DNA of 64,000 nt from Streptomyces sp. NBC_00271 (lineage in GTDB: Bacteria; Actinomycetota; Actinomycetes; Streptomycetales; Streptomycetaceae), in the NCBI RefSeq assembly GCF_036178845.1, contig NZ_CP108071.1, positions 62,001 to 126,000 on the forward strand. Direction: 5' to 3'. Position 1 is the first letter of the stretch. Each line of letters opens with the position of its first letter. The position numbers and the translations under genes are program-made. A model generated the notes under the pieces. It saw only the letters and a list, made by a program, of their open reading frames with translations, ran no database searches and had not been told where the DNA came from. This document shows positions 45,793-54,548 of this stretch, piece by piece.

Positions 45793-47604
45793 ATGCAGAA
45801 TGCCGAAACGGTACTGGACGTCATTCGAGAGCGTGGCAGGAAGGGACTGCCACTGGAAAGGCTGTATAGGAAGCTGTTCAACCCGCAGCTATTCCTGATG
45901 GCTTACGGGCGCATCTACTCGAACAGAGGGGCGATGACGCCGGGAGTCACCGGAGAAACCGTGGACGGCATGTCGCTGGCCAAAATAGACGCGATCATCG
46001 GGCGCCTACGCTCGGAGTCGTATCGCTGGTCGGCGGTGAAGCGGGTTTATATACCGAAGAAAGTCGGGAGGCGGCCTCTGGGCCTACCTCCATGGTCGGA
46101 CAAGCTGGTCGCCGAGGTTGTGCGGCTCCTGCTGGACGCCTACTACGACGTCCAGTTCTCCGATCATTCCCACGGATTCCGCTCCGGCCGGGGATGCCAC
46201 ACCGCGTTACGCGAGGTGGTCAATACCTGGAAGGGGACGCACTGGTTCATCGAAGGGGACATCTCCGACTGCTTCGGCAGCCTGGACCACGAGGTCATGC
46301 TCGCGATCCTGGCGGAGAAGATCCACGATGGCCGGTTCCTGCGGCTGGTCGGTCACATGCTGAAGGCCGGGTATCTGGAGGACTGGAAGTGGAACGCCAC
46401 CTTGAGTGGCGCCCCACAGGGCGGGGTGGCCTCGCCTGTCCTGTGCAACATCTACCTGGACCGACTTGACCAGTTCGTGGAACAGCATCTGATCCCGGAC
46501 TACACCCGCGGGAGGCGTCGTCGTCCCTATCCGCCCTACCGAGACATCGAGAACCGGATCGACACGGCGAAACGGCGTGGGGACCTGGGAACGTTGCACG
46601 CGCTTCGGCGTGAGCGCCGTCTCCTGCCCAGCCAGGACCCGGACGATCCCGGCTACCGGCGCCTTCGGTACGTGCGGTACTGCGATGACTTTCTCCTGGG
46701 GTTTGCCGGTCCCAAGCACGAGGCCGAGGAGATCAAGTCCCAGATCCGTACGTTCCTGCGTGACGAACTCAGGCTGGAACTTTCTGAGTCGAAGACGCTG
46801 ATCACGCATGCCTCCAGCCAGGCGGCACACTTCCTCGGCTATGAGGTCAAATCCCAGCATGCCGACACGAAGATCACCGCCGGACGCCGAGCGGTGAACG
46901 GCGAAATTGGGCTCTACGTGCCGATGGCCGTCATCCGGGATCGGTGTGCTCGCTATATGCAGCGGGGCAAGCCCTGGCACCGCAACATGCTCCTGCACGA
47001 TGCCGACTTCACCATCGTCGACAAGTACGGAGCGGAGTATCGGGGCATCGTCCAGTACTACCTGATGGCACAGAACGTGTGCCGCCTGAGCCGCCTGCGC
47101 TGGGTCATGACAGTTTCCTTACTCAGGACCCTGGCTGCGAAACACGACTCCACCGTCAACAAGATGGTGCGCAAGTACAAGGCGACCGTCGATACTCCTG
47201 ACGGACCGAGAAGGTGCTTCGCAGTCGTGGTGCAGCGCGAGGACGGCAGGAAGCCACTGGTCGCCCGCTTCGGCGGAGTCACTCTGCGGCGGCAACACAC
47301 CACCGTTATGTCCGACGTCCAGCCGGTCATGGGGAATCGGAAAAACGAGCTGATTCGTCGGCTCCTTGCCGGACGCTGTGAGATGTGCGAGGCAACGACA
47401 GGGCTGCAAGTCCACCACGTCAGGAAGCTCGCAGACCTCAAGCGACCAGGCCGACCGGACCCGGGTCCGTGGATTCGCCAGATGGCAGAACGCAGGCGCA
47501 AAACCCTCGTGGTTTGCCAAAAATGCCACCAGCGCATCCACGCGGGACGGGCCACAGTCTCCACTCGGAATCGATCACCGGAGAGCCGTGTACTGGGAAA
47601 CTAG
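45793..47604 (+). CDS. Group II intron maturase / reverse transcriptase with HNH domain
   Basis: 603 aa; ATG 45793 with AAGGGAGG about eight bases upstream. Order: RT domain (VKRVYIPKKVG, SHGFRSGRGCHTALREV, GTHWFIEGDISDCFG, TLSGAPQGGVASPVLCNIYL, catalytic YCDD 296-299 in place of the usual YADD), maturase/domain X (about 370-500), and C-terminal HNH endonuclease (CEMCEATTGLQVHHVRK from 529, VVCQKCHQRIHAGR). It should splice and retrohome the intron using bottom-strand cleavage. The stop codon falls inside domain V, so the last residues are encoded by ribozyme sequence. Confidence 0.92.
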   Translation: MQNAETVLDVIRERGRKGLPLERLYRKLFNPQLFLMAYGRIYSNRGAMTPGVTGETVDGMSLAKIDAIIGRLRSESYRWSAVKRVYIPKKVGRRPLGLPPWSDKLVAEVVRLLLDAYYDVQFSDHSHGFRSGRGCHTALREVVNTWKGTHWFIEGDISDCFGSLDHEVMLAILAEKIHDGRFLRLVGHMLKAGYLEDWKWNATLSGAPQGGVASPVLCNIYLDRLDQFVEQHLIPDYTRGRRRRPYPPYRDIENRIDTAKRRGDLGTLHALRRERRLLPSQDPDDPGYRRLRYVRYCDDFLLGFAGPKHEAEEIKSQIRTFLRDELRLELSESKTLITHASSQAAHFLGYEVKSQHADTKITAGRRAVNGEIGLYVPMAVIRDRCARYMQRGKPWHRNMLLHDADFTIVDKYGAEYRGIVQYYLMAQNVCRLSRLRWVMTVSLLRTLAAKHDSTVNKMVRKYKATVDTPDGPRRCFAVVVQREDGRKPLVARFGGVTLRRQHTTVMSDVQPVMGNRKNELIRRLLAGRCEMCEATTGLQVHHVRKLADLKRPGRPDPGPWIRQMAERRRKTLVVCQKCHQRIHAGRATVSTRNRSPESRVLGN

Positions 47605-47616
47605 TCCGCACGGTTC
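47583..47616 (+). ncRNA. Group II intron domain V
   Basis: 34 nt with AGC catalytic triad (47584-47586), lower stem GAGCCGTG/CACGGTTC, two-base bulge region, and an upper stem ACTGG/CTAGT capped by a GAAA tetraloop. This is the canonical layout of domain V. Confidence 0.9.
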
Positions 47617-47676
47617 GGGAAGGGGCCGTCGGAAAAGGACCCGAGCCATGGGTACCTCGTCGGCGGCCTACTTCAC
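47617..47676 (+). ncRNA. Group II intron domain VI with branch point
   Basis: GAAG (47619-47622) pairs with CTTC (47671-47674), leaving A47670 bulged on the 3' side above it. This A is seven nucleotides from the 3' end, the usual branch-point position. Confidence 0.8.
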
Positions 47677-48499
47677 CAGCGTCCGAGTGCTGAGGGAAAG
47701 CTTCCTCCACCGCCTCGGACAGATTGTCGGCCGCGGTGCAGGCGGCCTCCAGCTGGATGAGGAGCGCGAGCATCTGCTTGCCGAGCGCGTCCTCGACCAG
47801 CGGGGGCTGGTGGGCCCAGTCGGCGCGGAAGACGTCCCGGAGTCGTTCGGCCTCGGCTTCGATGCCGCGTTGGCGGCCGGCGCGCTTGAGCGCGGCCTGC
47901 AGCTGCTTGCGCGTCAGCCGCGATGCTCGTGCTGGTGTCGGAGCCGCCCTGAGGAGCTCTTGCGCTTCTCGACGGCACAGGCCGTTCTTCCAGGGCTCGA
48001 AGGCGGCCAGCGCGGATGGATAGTACTCGCGTAACAGGGAGCGGAGCTGGTTGGAGATCTGCTGCCGGTTCCACGTGGCGTCCTGCTGAGCCCTGGCGAG
48101 CACGGCCAGGGCGCGGGCCAGGTCGCTGTCCTGCGGCAGCGGCCGGTGTGCGTGCATGTCGGTGCGCAGGATATTGGCCAGGACCAGGGCGTCTCCGGGA
48201 TCGGACTTCTTGCGGGAGACGCTGTGCCGGTCGCGGTAGCGGGCGGCAGCCATCGGGTTGATGGCGAAGACCTGCCGCTTCCCGGTGCGCAGCACTGCGA
48301 CGAGCAGGCCACGGGAGGTCTCGATCGCGACCGGGATCGGGTTCTCCGCGGTGTCGCCGTACTCGGCGAGCAGGTCCAGCAGGATCTTGTATCCGACCGC
48401 GTCGTCGGTGATGTGCCGTTTGGCCAGTAACCGGCCACTGTCGTCGACCAGGGCGACGTCATGCGTGCGTTCGGCCCAGTCAATACCGCAGTAGATCAA

Positions 48500-49137
48500 G
48501 GTCTTTCCCCTCCGCTGTGCCGTTCCTGCTGGTCACGAGCTCATGCGGGCCACGCAGCGACCTAATCCCAGGACTCAACCCTTTTGGCCGGCCCGCCACC
48601 TCAGTAGCTGTTCGCGGCACCAGCTCGCCCCGCGGGCCTCGGTCTCTTCGGGAGCTCGGTCAGCTCGGGCCCAGGGAGAGATCACCGCGGAGTGGGCTCG
48701 CTCCACCAACACCAACGAGTGAGCCAGGTGCGGGTGTTGACACTCGACGGCGCTGGACGGCGCCGATCTTTCTCCAGGCATCAAGGCCCGGCCAGGTACA
48801 GGCGTTCGCCCAGCACCGACGAGCACCAACATCCGCGCTGTGGTGGTGGCCACGAGGACGCCGAACCGTGCTCGATCTATCAGAGAGCATCAAGGCTTGG
48901 TCGGGCACAGGCATCAGCTCGGCGTCCACGGAGCCACCACTACTAATCCCGGATTAGGTAGCTGCGGGGGGGGGTGGAGCTCGTAGCGGGGTGACAGGCG
49001 TCGGTAGCCGATGCCCGGAGATCGTGCACTCGATGGCCCACTGCCGGCGGCCCAGTCGTTCGCTCGCGGCGATCCGGGGCGCACGTTCCGAAGTACGCGA
49101 GCGAGTCCGGGGCTCGGGCGATGAAAGCGGTCCGGCC
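48500..49137. other. No gene seen
   Basis: Flank of the split IS110 copy, then decayed sequence leading into the IS1380 fragment. ORFs on both strands are compositionally arbitrary. Confidence 0.35.
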
Positions 49138-49344
49138 GCCGACGGCCGGGTGATGGTGGGCATCGACGGCGTGCTGGTGCTCGCACACTCCGAGAAGCGG
49201 GACGCCATCACCACCTGGAAGAACACCTTCGGCCATCACCCGCTCGCCGCGTTCGTCGACCACGGCCAGGCCGGGTCCGGGGGGCCGGTCGCCGCCCTGC
49301 TGAGGCCCGGCAACACGGCCTCCAGCACCGCTGCCGACCGCTGA
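49138..49344 (+). pseudogene. IS1380-family transposase fragment
   Basis: ADGRVMVGIDGVLVLAHSEK, RDAITTWKNTFGHHPLAAFV and DHGQAGSGGPVAALLRPGNT, the first catalytic-Asp region of IS1380 enzymes, then a stop. Upstream it is frameshifted (EIVHSMAH..), and downstream the IS1182 element begins 125 bases later. Confidence 0.6.
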
Positions 49345-49468
49345 CCAGCAACTCGGCCATCCCTACGACCCGCACCACCGCACCGGCGAAGTGGAACGGC
49401 GCCCACCCGACGCGAAAGCCGGGCCCTCAACCTGCCCCGCCCCGAAAGGACCCCACCGCACGGACACA

Positions 49469-51293
49469 GAGTCCCCGTCAGCAAACGACGCTGTTGGCGA
49501 ATCCGGCTGCGGGATCTTGTGTTGACCCCCGAGACTTGTGTCTCGGGGGCCGACGTCGTGTTGGGGGTCTGCGATGTCGATGCGGCCGAAGGGGTCGGAC
49601 AGGATTCCGGCGGAGACAGCGCGGGTGGCGCGGGCTGCGTTCCCGCGCGGGAGCCTGGCGATCAGGCTCCGGGACGAGCTGGGGACGCTGTTCAGCGACG
49701 AGCAGTTCGTGGATCTGTTCCCGGCGCGAGGGAAGCCTGCCTGGTCACCGGGGCGGCTGGCACTCGTGCTGGTGTTGCAGTTCGTCGAGGGTCTGACCGA
49801 CCGGCAGGCCGCGGAGGCCGTCCGGGCCAGGATTGACTTCAAATACGCCCTCGGTCTTCAGCTCGGCGATCCCGGTTTCGACTTCACGGTGCTGTCGGAG
49901 TTCCGGGACCGTCTGGTCGAAGCTGACGGCGGACGCCGGGTGCTGGACGGCATCCTGGTCATGGCCCGGAGCAAGGGGCTGCTCAAGACTGCGGGACGAG
50001 CCCGCACCGACTCCACCCATGTGCTGGCGGCCGTGCGGAATCTGAGCGCCCTGGAGATGGTGGCCGAGACACTGCGCGCGGCGCTGAACACGCTGGCCCG
50101 GGAGGCACCGGACTGGCTGAGGGAGATCGCTGAGCCGCACTGGTTCGACCATTACGCCACCCGGGCCGAGAATTCCCGTTTCCCCAAGTCGGAAGCGCAG
50201 AGGGACGAGGTCCGGCTGCGGATCGGCCGGGACGGAACCCGGCTGCTGACGGCGCTCTGGTCGCCCACTGCTCCCGAAGCACTGCGGGCGCTGGAGAGCG
50301 TCGAAGTCCTGCGGCGGGTCTGGGTGCAGCAGTTCCACCTGGTTGATGGGGAGGTGGCCTGCCGGTCCCCAAAAGACCGTCCACCGGGCGCAACGCGCCT
50401 GGTCAGCCCCTATGACCCTGAGGCGTGCGGCAGTATCAAACGGGAGACCGTCTGGCAGGGATACAAGGTCCATCTCACCGAGACCTGCGAGGCGGATGCT
50501 CCGAACCTGATCACGAACGTGACAACCACCGTCTCCACCACCCAGGACCAGGTGATGATCCGCGGTATCCACGCCGAACTGGCCGCACGGGACTGCCTGC
50601 CCGCCGAGCACTGGGTGGATGCGGGGTATCCCACCGCGTCCCAGGTCGTGGCCGCCCGTCTCGATCACGGGGTCGAGCTGCTGGGACCGATGGTGGCCAG
50701 CACCGACGCCCGGGCCGGCGGCCCCTTCGGCCAGGACGCGTTCACAATCGACTGGGACCAGCAACAGGTGACCTGCCCGAATGGTGCCACCAGCGCTCAA
50801 TGGCACCAGCGAAAGTCGCAGCAGGGCCTGCCGGTGATCCGGGTCCGTTTCGCCCGCGTGGACTGCCAACTCTGCCCCGACCTGCGCAAATGCGTCAGAT
50901 CCCCGAAGGGCGAATACCGGGATATGAATCTTCGCCTACGGGACGAGCACGAGGTGGTCCGCAAAGTCCGTACCGAGCAGCAGACCGATGCCTGGAAGGA
51001 CCGCTACAAGATCCGAGCCGGGGTCGAAGGCACCATTTCCCAGGGCGTCGGGCGCTGCGGCCTGCGCAGATCCCGCTATCGCGGGCTCGCGAAGACCGGT
51101 CTCCAGCACCAGCTCACCGGTGCCGCGATGAATCTCGCCCGCATCGACGCCCACCTCACCCACACGCCCAGGGCAGCTACCCGAACCAGTCACTTCGCAG
51201 CACTTCGCCCTGCCGATCGTTTGATCGGCGGAGCGAAGTAGAAGGGCTCATCCAACGGGATTCGCCAACAGGGTCGCAAACTGACGGGGACTC
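49469..51293 (+). mobile_element. IS1182-family element
   Basis: 1825 bp bounded by imperfect ~36-bp inverted repeats: left 49469-49504 begins GAGTCCCCGTCAGC, right (reverse strand, from 51293) begins GAGTCCCCGTCAGT; both contain CTGTTGGCGAATCC. No matching direct repeat is seen in the flanks (left ...CACA, right GTGA...). Confidence 0.85.
49574..51241 (+). CDS. IS1182-family transposase
   Basis: 555 aa from ATG 49574. N-terminal DUF772-like helices (RDELGTLFSDEQFVDLFPAR, RLALVLVLQFVEGLTDRQAA, DFTVLSEFRDRLVE), then the DDE core: GRARTDSTHVLAAVRN, a middle ADAPNLITNVTTTVSTTQDQ block, WVDAGYPTASQVV, and the C-terminal RYKIRAGVEGTISQGVGRCG LRRSRYRG with the catalytic Glu, ending with QHQLTGAAMNLARIDAHL. 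A Cys cluster (VDCQLCPDLRKC) is typical. No frameshift; likely functional. Confidence 0.9.
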   Translation: MSMRPKGSDRIPAETARVARAAFPRGSLAIRLRDELGTLFSDEQFVDLFPARGKPAWSPGRLALVLVLQFVEGLTDRQAAEAVRARIDFKYALGLQLGDPGFDFTVLSEFRDRLVEADGGRRVLDGILVMARSKGLLKTAGRARTDSTHVLAAVRNLSALEMVAETLRAALNTLAREAPDWLREIAEPHWFDHYATRAENSRFPKSEAQRDEVRLRIGRDGTRLLTALWSPTAPEALRALESVEVLRRVWVQQFHLVDGEVACRSPKDRPPGATRLVSPYDPEACGSIKRETVWQGYKVHLTETCEADAPNLITNVTTTVSTTQDQVMIRGIHAELAARDCLPAEHWVDAGYPTASQVVAARLDHGVELLGPMVASTDARAGGPFGQDAFTIDWDQQQVTCPNGATSAQWHQRKSQQGLPVIRVRFARVDCQLCPDLRKCVRSPKGEYRDMNLRLRDEHEVVRKVRTEQQTDAWKDRYKIRAGVEGTISQGVGRCGLRRSRYRGLAKTGLQHQLTGAAMNLARIDAHLTHTPRAATRTSHFAALRPADRLIGGAK

Positions 51294-51442
51294 GTGAACG
51301 ATTGAGGCTAGCCCATACATGCCTCGGCCGGGCGGATGGGTCGCGTCAAAGGGGCCCGGATCGGCTCACCGATGTGACACGTCGGTCGATGCACAGAAAT
51401 TGTGAGACCTGGCTGTGCGTCGAAGGCAGGAAAGCCCGTTCA

Positions 51443-52330
51443 TCAGCGGTGGTACCCGCTGCTGTTGGTCATAGTCGGCCCCGGGGCGTTCGAGCGCTGG
51501 TGCCGGACGGCATCCGGCACAGGCGCCGAACGCCCGTAAACGTCCCTCCGGGGCTCGGACGCGTGACCGCGGGCGTGTGCCAACTGTGCTGACTGTGCTG
51601 TCCTCGAGTTGAACCGGGGCGCCGTCAGGTACCCGGGTCGCTGGTCGACAGGCGCTCCGCTCCGCTGCGGTCTCTCCGGCGGCGGTACTTCCCCCATGGC
51701 CTTCAACCCCACTCCGAGACCCTGCATCGTCGCGCCCGCTCCCTGCAGGTTGTTCCCGACAACCGCCGGCATCGTGGGCAGGTTGCCGGCACCATAGGCC
51801 GCTGCCCCCACCCCTATTGCCAGACCTCCTAGGCCACGGCTCACATTCACACGCTCCCCCCGCACCGCATGCGCCACTTCCTGCGCGGCCGTGTAAAATC
51901 CGTTGACCCCGGAGGCAATCACACCGGCAGCGTAGATCTGTGGCCCCGGCGCCTGCGGAACGAGTTTTCCCACACCTTGCACAATAAGAGGAAATGCGTC
52001 GAAGGCGAAGCTCCGCTGCATCGCTCTGTGCCAATTCTTGTCGCGGTCACTCCAGTGGAACTCTTCGCCGTCTTTGACGATGCAGAATTGGTCGTTTGGA
52101 TGATTGTAGATGCCGTGCCCCACCGGTGAAGGAGGACCAGGGATCGGATGCTCCATGTCAATTACAATGTGCCCGTCGTGGTTCGTCCGCGCACTGTAAT
52201 AAGAGCTCGTGGACGAGCTGCTGGAATTTGACGACTCCGAGGAAGCCGGGGAGACAGTACGCCGAGGTGGAGTGGTGGAGTTGCGGGAACCATGCGCATG
52301 CTGGCTATGCATCTGTGCATGAGTGGGCAT
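51443..52330 (-). CDS. Ser-rich / Gly-Ala-rich protein, family member 1
   Basis: 295 aa; ATG 52330 with GGAAAGGA about eight bases upstream. Polar His/Ser/Pro-rich start, a Ser run ending SSSSSTSSYYSART, a short W-containing block (EEFHWSDRDKNWHRAMQR), then a Gly/Ala-rich apolar region (about 130-225: FPLIVQGVGKLVPQAPGPQI, AAGVIASGVNGFYTAAQEV, NNLQGAGATMQGLG) and a disordered Pro/Arg/Ser tail. The same order of elements occurs in the divergent gene at 54549. No signal peptide, and the apolar part is not a clean membrane helix. Family not recognised. Confidence 0.75.
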   Translation of the reverse strand: MPTHAQMHSQHAHGSRNSTTPPRRTVSPASSESSNSSSSSTSSYYSARTNHDGHIVIDMEHPIPGPPSPVGHGIYNHPNDQFCIVKDGEEFHWSDRDKNWHRAMQRSFAFDAFPLIVQGVGKLVPQAPGPQIYAAGVIASGVNGFYTAAQEVAHAVRGERVNVSRGLGGLAIGVGAAAYGAGNLPTMPAVVGNNLQGAGATMQGLGVGLKAMGEVPPPERPQRSGAPVDQRPGYLTAPRFNSRTAQSAQLAHARGHASEPRRDVYGRSAPVPDAVRHQRSNAPGPTMTNSSGYHR

Positions 52331-52772
52331 TTTGAATCCTTTCCATGCGTTCTAGACCAATACGGCTCCGCAGTGGGCCGAGGCGGCGGAGCGCGACCGT
52401 TGACTTCGCGGCTCCCCCTGTACGAACGCTCCACCGGCGAGCCCGGTTCAGCCTCACCCGCCGGTACACGTTCGAGGTGATTGAACGCGGCGTCCCGACG
52501 CCGCGTGCCTCCCGAACGTGGGCGCTCCCAATAGCGCGCACGTGCGCCCGAACAGCCCCGTCGCGCCGAACTCCAAATGCGTTCGTTCCGAAGTAATCCG
52601 TGCGAATTTCCCCTCTGCGCTGTATGTGGCGGCGTGCGGCCATAGCCAGGTCTATCCTGTCTTTCGGATCCACAAGCCGGTGGTGAATAGCGCTGCACCT
52701 GGGAACGCCGCCGCAGGCTCGGGGACGCATCGAGGGGGATTCGCGTCGAGGGCTTCGGACAGGGACACCGCT
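52331..52772. other. Intergenic, no gene seen
   Basis: About 440 bases between the DUF4913 stop and the family member at 51443; it should carry the promoter of the latter. Overlapping ORFs on both strands are not convincing. Confidence 0.4.
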
Positions 52773-53333
52773 TCAAGGCGCTTCGATCGGAGGGGATTCT
52801 TTGTCCCGGTGCAATCCGGGTTTACAGCCTGCGAACGGCCCCGAGGGGTCGCGCAGGGAGGACATGACGGGCATGAGGAAGTCTCGGTGCCAGGAAGCCG
52901 GCCCGCTCAGCGCAGATCCGTCTCCTGTCAGCTCCTGCCAGGCCATCCACAGTCCGTAAAGCTGTGCGACAGCTTCCAAATGCTCCCACCAGCGCGAGCA
53001 CCAGGGCGCCATGGACGTGACCTCACGGCCGTAAACCGGAAGCAGCAATCCGTGGACCCACATCGTCAGGTCTTCGATGGCGGCCCTAAACTCCGGATCA
53101 GCTTTGTAAAGAATGAAAGGCGGTTCCCCCTGCGACGGCTGCGTGCCGTCGGGAGCGTCGGTTGCCGGCGGCGCCACAGCGTCTGCGGTCCCGGGTTGCC
53201 GGACCTCAGGGTCCGACGAGACCAGGACCCCGCCGTGCGGGAAGGTGCCCTCTTGGCCCGCTGTCAGCAACAGTCGGGGATCGGATTCCGTGGCCGGCGC
53301 GCCAGCCGCCCCGTCATCAGTGCTCGACGCCAT
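52773..53333 (-). CDS. DUF4913-domain protein
   Basis: 186 aa from ATG 53333, overlapping the VirD4 fragment stop by 17 bases. A Pro/Thr-rich N-terminal half is followed by DUF4913-like sequence: PEFRAAIEDLTMWVHGLLLP, WCSRWWEHLEAVAQLYGLWM AWQELTGDGSALSGPASWHR D. The W-x-H-P/W-W and S-x-x-x-WHRDxL pattern is the family hallmark. DUF4913 genes sit beside conjugation ATPases in streptomycete mobile elements; molecular role unknown. Its coupling to a VirD4 gene supports a transfer-associated job. Confidence 0.75.
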   Translation of the reverse strand: MASSTDDGAAGAPATESDPRLLLTAGQEGTFPHGGVLVSSDPEVRQPGTADAVAPPATDAPDGTQPSQGEPPFILYKADPEFRAAIEDLTMWVHGLLLPVYGREVTSMAPWCSRWWEHLEAVAQLYGLWMAWQELTGDGSALSGPASWHRDFLMPVMSSLRDPSGPFAGCKPGLHRDKESPPIEAP

Positions 53334-53841
53334 GACCCACCCACTTCTGTGCGGCACGAATCGTGATTGCTTCGGCTTCCTCGGCGGCCGCCGCAGAGAC
53401 AACGGCAGTGCCCGGTTTCTTGTACCGGGGAGGCAGGCGGATCAGTGCCGGCCTTGTTCCGGTGGCCAACAGCGGAGCCGTGCCCTTGGGCAGGGCCCGG
53501 ACGCGGTCGGGCGGCAGGATCGGGCCGAGGCGGTAGGAGACGGACCGTGAGGTGCCCTCCTTGCTCCGAAGGACGCTCACGGTCCCCACGTCATGCCGGC
53601 CGACGAGCTTGCACACCTCGTCGACGAAGTCCGCGTCGTCCAGGCCTGTGCGGAGAAGTGCAACGGTCGCGGGGCTCCACATGGCGTCCATGCCCGGCCC
53701 CTCACCCCACACGCGGCCGCCCTGCCGGTAACTCCGCGACAGTGTCACCACGTTGGTCCCCCTAGAACCCGGCTGGCCGTAGAGATCCGGCAGGTCGGAG
53801 ATCCGGCAGACGTTCACTGCCTCATCCAAACCCGCCGTCAT
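53317..53841 (-). pseudogene. Second VirD4/TraG-like gene, C-terminal remnant
   Basis: 174 residues equivalent to 411-590 of the VirD4-like protein at 28118: MTAGLDEAVNVCRISDLPDL Y versus MTAVLDEAANVCRISDLPDL Y, GSRGTNVVTLSRSYRQGGRV W, LPPDRVRALPKGTAPLLATG TRPALIRLPP. Walker A and the membrane helices are absent. Substitutions are widespread, so it is a diverged homologue and not a recent duplicate. The truncated piece may still be translated from ATG 53841. Confidence 0.8.
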
Positions 53842-54079
53842 GGGTGGACGAGCCGTCCACCCAGTCGCTCAGCGGACCGGTGGCGGGCTCAGCTCCCGCG
53901 GCGGCTTCCCGCTCCCTGGAGCCGCCAGGAGTCCGGGGCTGCTGCGACATCGGCCGGACACCCGCCGACCGCGTGGGCGGTGCCGGTCCGAAGTCGTCTT
54001 GCCACGACGGCGACATCTGTGGCGCCGCCAGTCCGCGTACCCAGGCACCTTCGCGAGGCCCGTTGGTTAAGGCACGCAT
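53822..54079 (-). CDS. Small hypothetical ORF upstream of VirD4 remnant
   Basis: 85 aa (MRALTNGPREGAWVRGLAAP, SWQDDFGPAP, polar Pro/Ala/Ser tail) overlapping the remnant by 20 bases in another frame. It may be the N-terminus of the gene that was fused to, or replaced, the missing VirD4 half. No domain recognised; doubtful gene. Confidence 0.35.
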   Translation of the reverse strand: MRALTNGPREGAWVRGLAAPQMSPSWQDDFGPAPPTRSAGVRPMSQQPRTPGGSREREAAAGAEPATGPLSDWVDGSSTHDGGFG

Positions 54080-54548
54080 GGATTTTTCAACTCCTTTACG
54101 CGAAGCGGATGGGGCAGCGTCGGACGCAACCAGGTCACAGAATGGGGATCAACGAATCGTGACGGGCTACCATCACGTGGCAATTGACACCTAAGTGCAA
54201 CGGTCCTTGGAGGCGTTTTCTCCTCGGGCACCGTTGAGTATGCAGACCGCCCTGCACCTTTCAGCCTCCACTACGCGAAGACCCCGCCGTCCAGTTCACG
54301 GTTCGACCGCCTGAAAACAAGTTGAACCCCAACTGGTCCGGCCACGTACTTGATCCGAAAGACATCAGGGCGCCTCACAGCCCCGGACTCCTCCGGCCTG
54401 CTGCGGGCGGCACGGGATGTCTGTTGCCCCCGTCGTCCTCGCGGTTGGGATCGCGGCCGTTTTGGTTATCGGAGGTCTCTCGGTGAACCTCTAGTGGTGA
54501 GCCACCGTAGTAATCGAGGACAGCACACCAACAAGTGGAAGGACTCTA
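54080..54548. other. Divergent intergenic region
   Basis: About 470 bases between the minus-strand DUF4913/VirD4 remnant group and the plus-strand Ser-rich gene. No gene seen; promoters for both directions are expected here. Confidence 0.4.

Larger units (their letters stand above)
45255..47676 (+). mobile_element. Group II intron
   Basis: 2422 bp. Starts GTGCG (GUGYG consensus) and ends TTCAC. It contains the reverse transcriptase gene, a 34-nt domain V and a domain VI with a bulged A. IBS1 TGATCT (45249-45254, just 5' of the intron) pairs fully with AGATCA (45534-45539), a plausible EBS1 in domain I. Boundaries were fixed by restoring the interrupted IS110 reading frame, not by homology. 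Confidence 0.92.
44848..48499 (-). pseudogene. IS110-family transposase split by antisense group II intron
   Basis: N-terminal part 47677-48499 (MIYCGIDWAERTHDVALVDD, SRKKSDPGDALVLANILRTD, ADNLSEAVEEAFPQHSDA) and C-terminal part 44848-45254 (IILSFPGLGIQLGARVLAEI, FADARGLKAYAGASPITRAS). Removing 45255-47676 joins them as HSDAEIILSFPGLG and yields 823 + 407 = 1230 bases, 409 codons plus stop, with no other lesion. The intron lies on the opposite strand, so it cannot be spliced from the transposase transcript and the gene is inactivated. Confidence 0.9.

Noticed and set aside
48991..49137. N-terminal part of the ORF overlapping the IS1380 fragment
   Set aside because: The composition is arbitrary before ADGRVMV; the real similarity starts only there.
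49538..49573. Earlier start for the IS1182 transposase
   Set aside because: The residues before the ATG at 49574 do not resemble the family N-terminus, and the codons have no ribosome-binding site.
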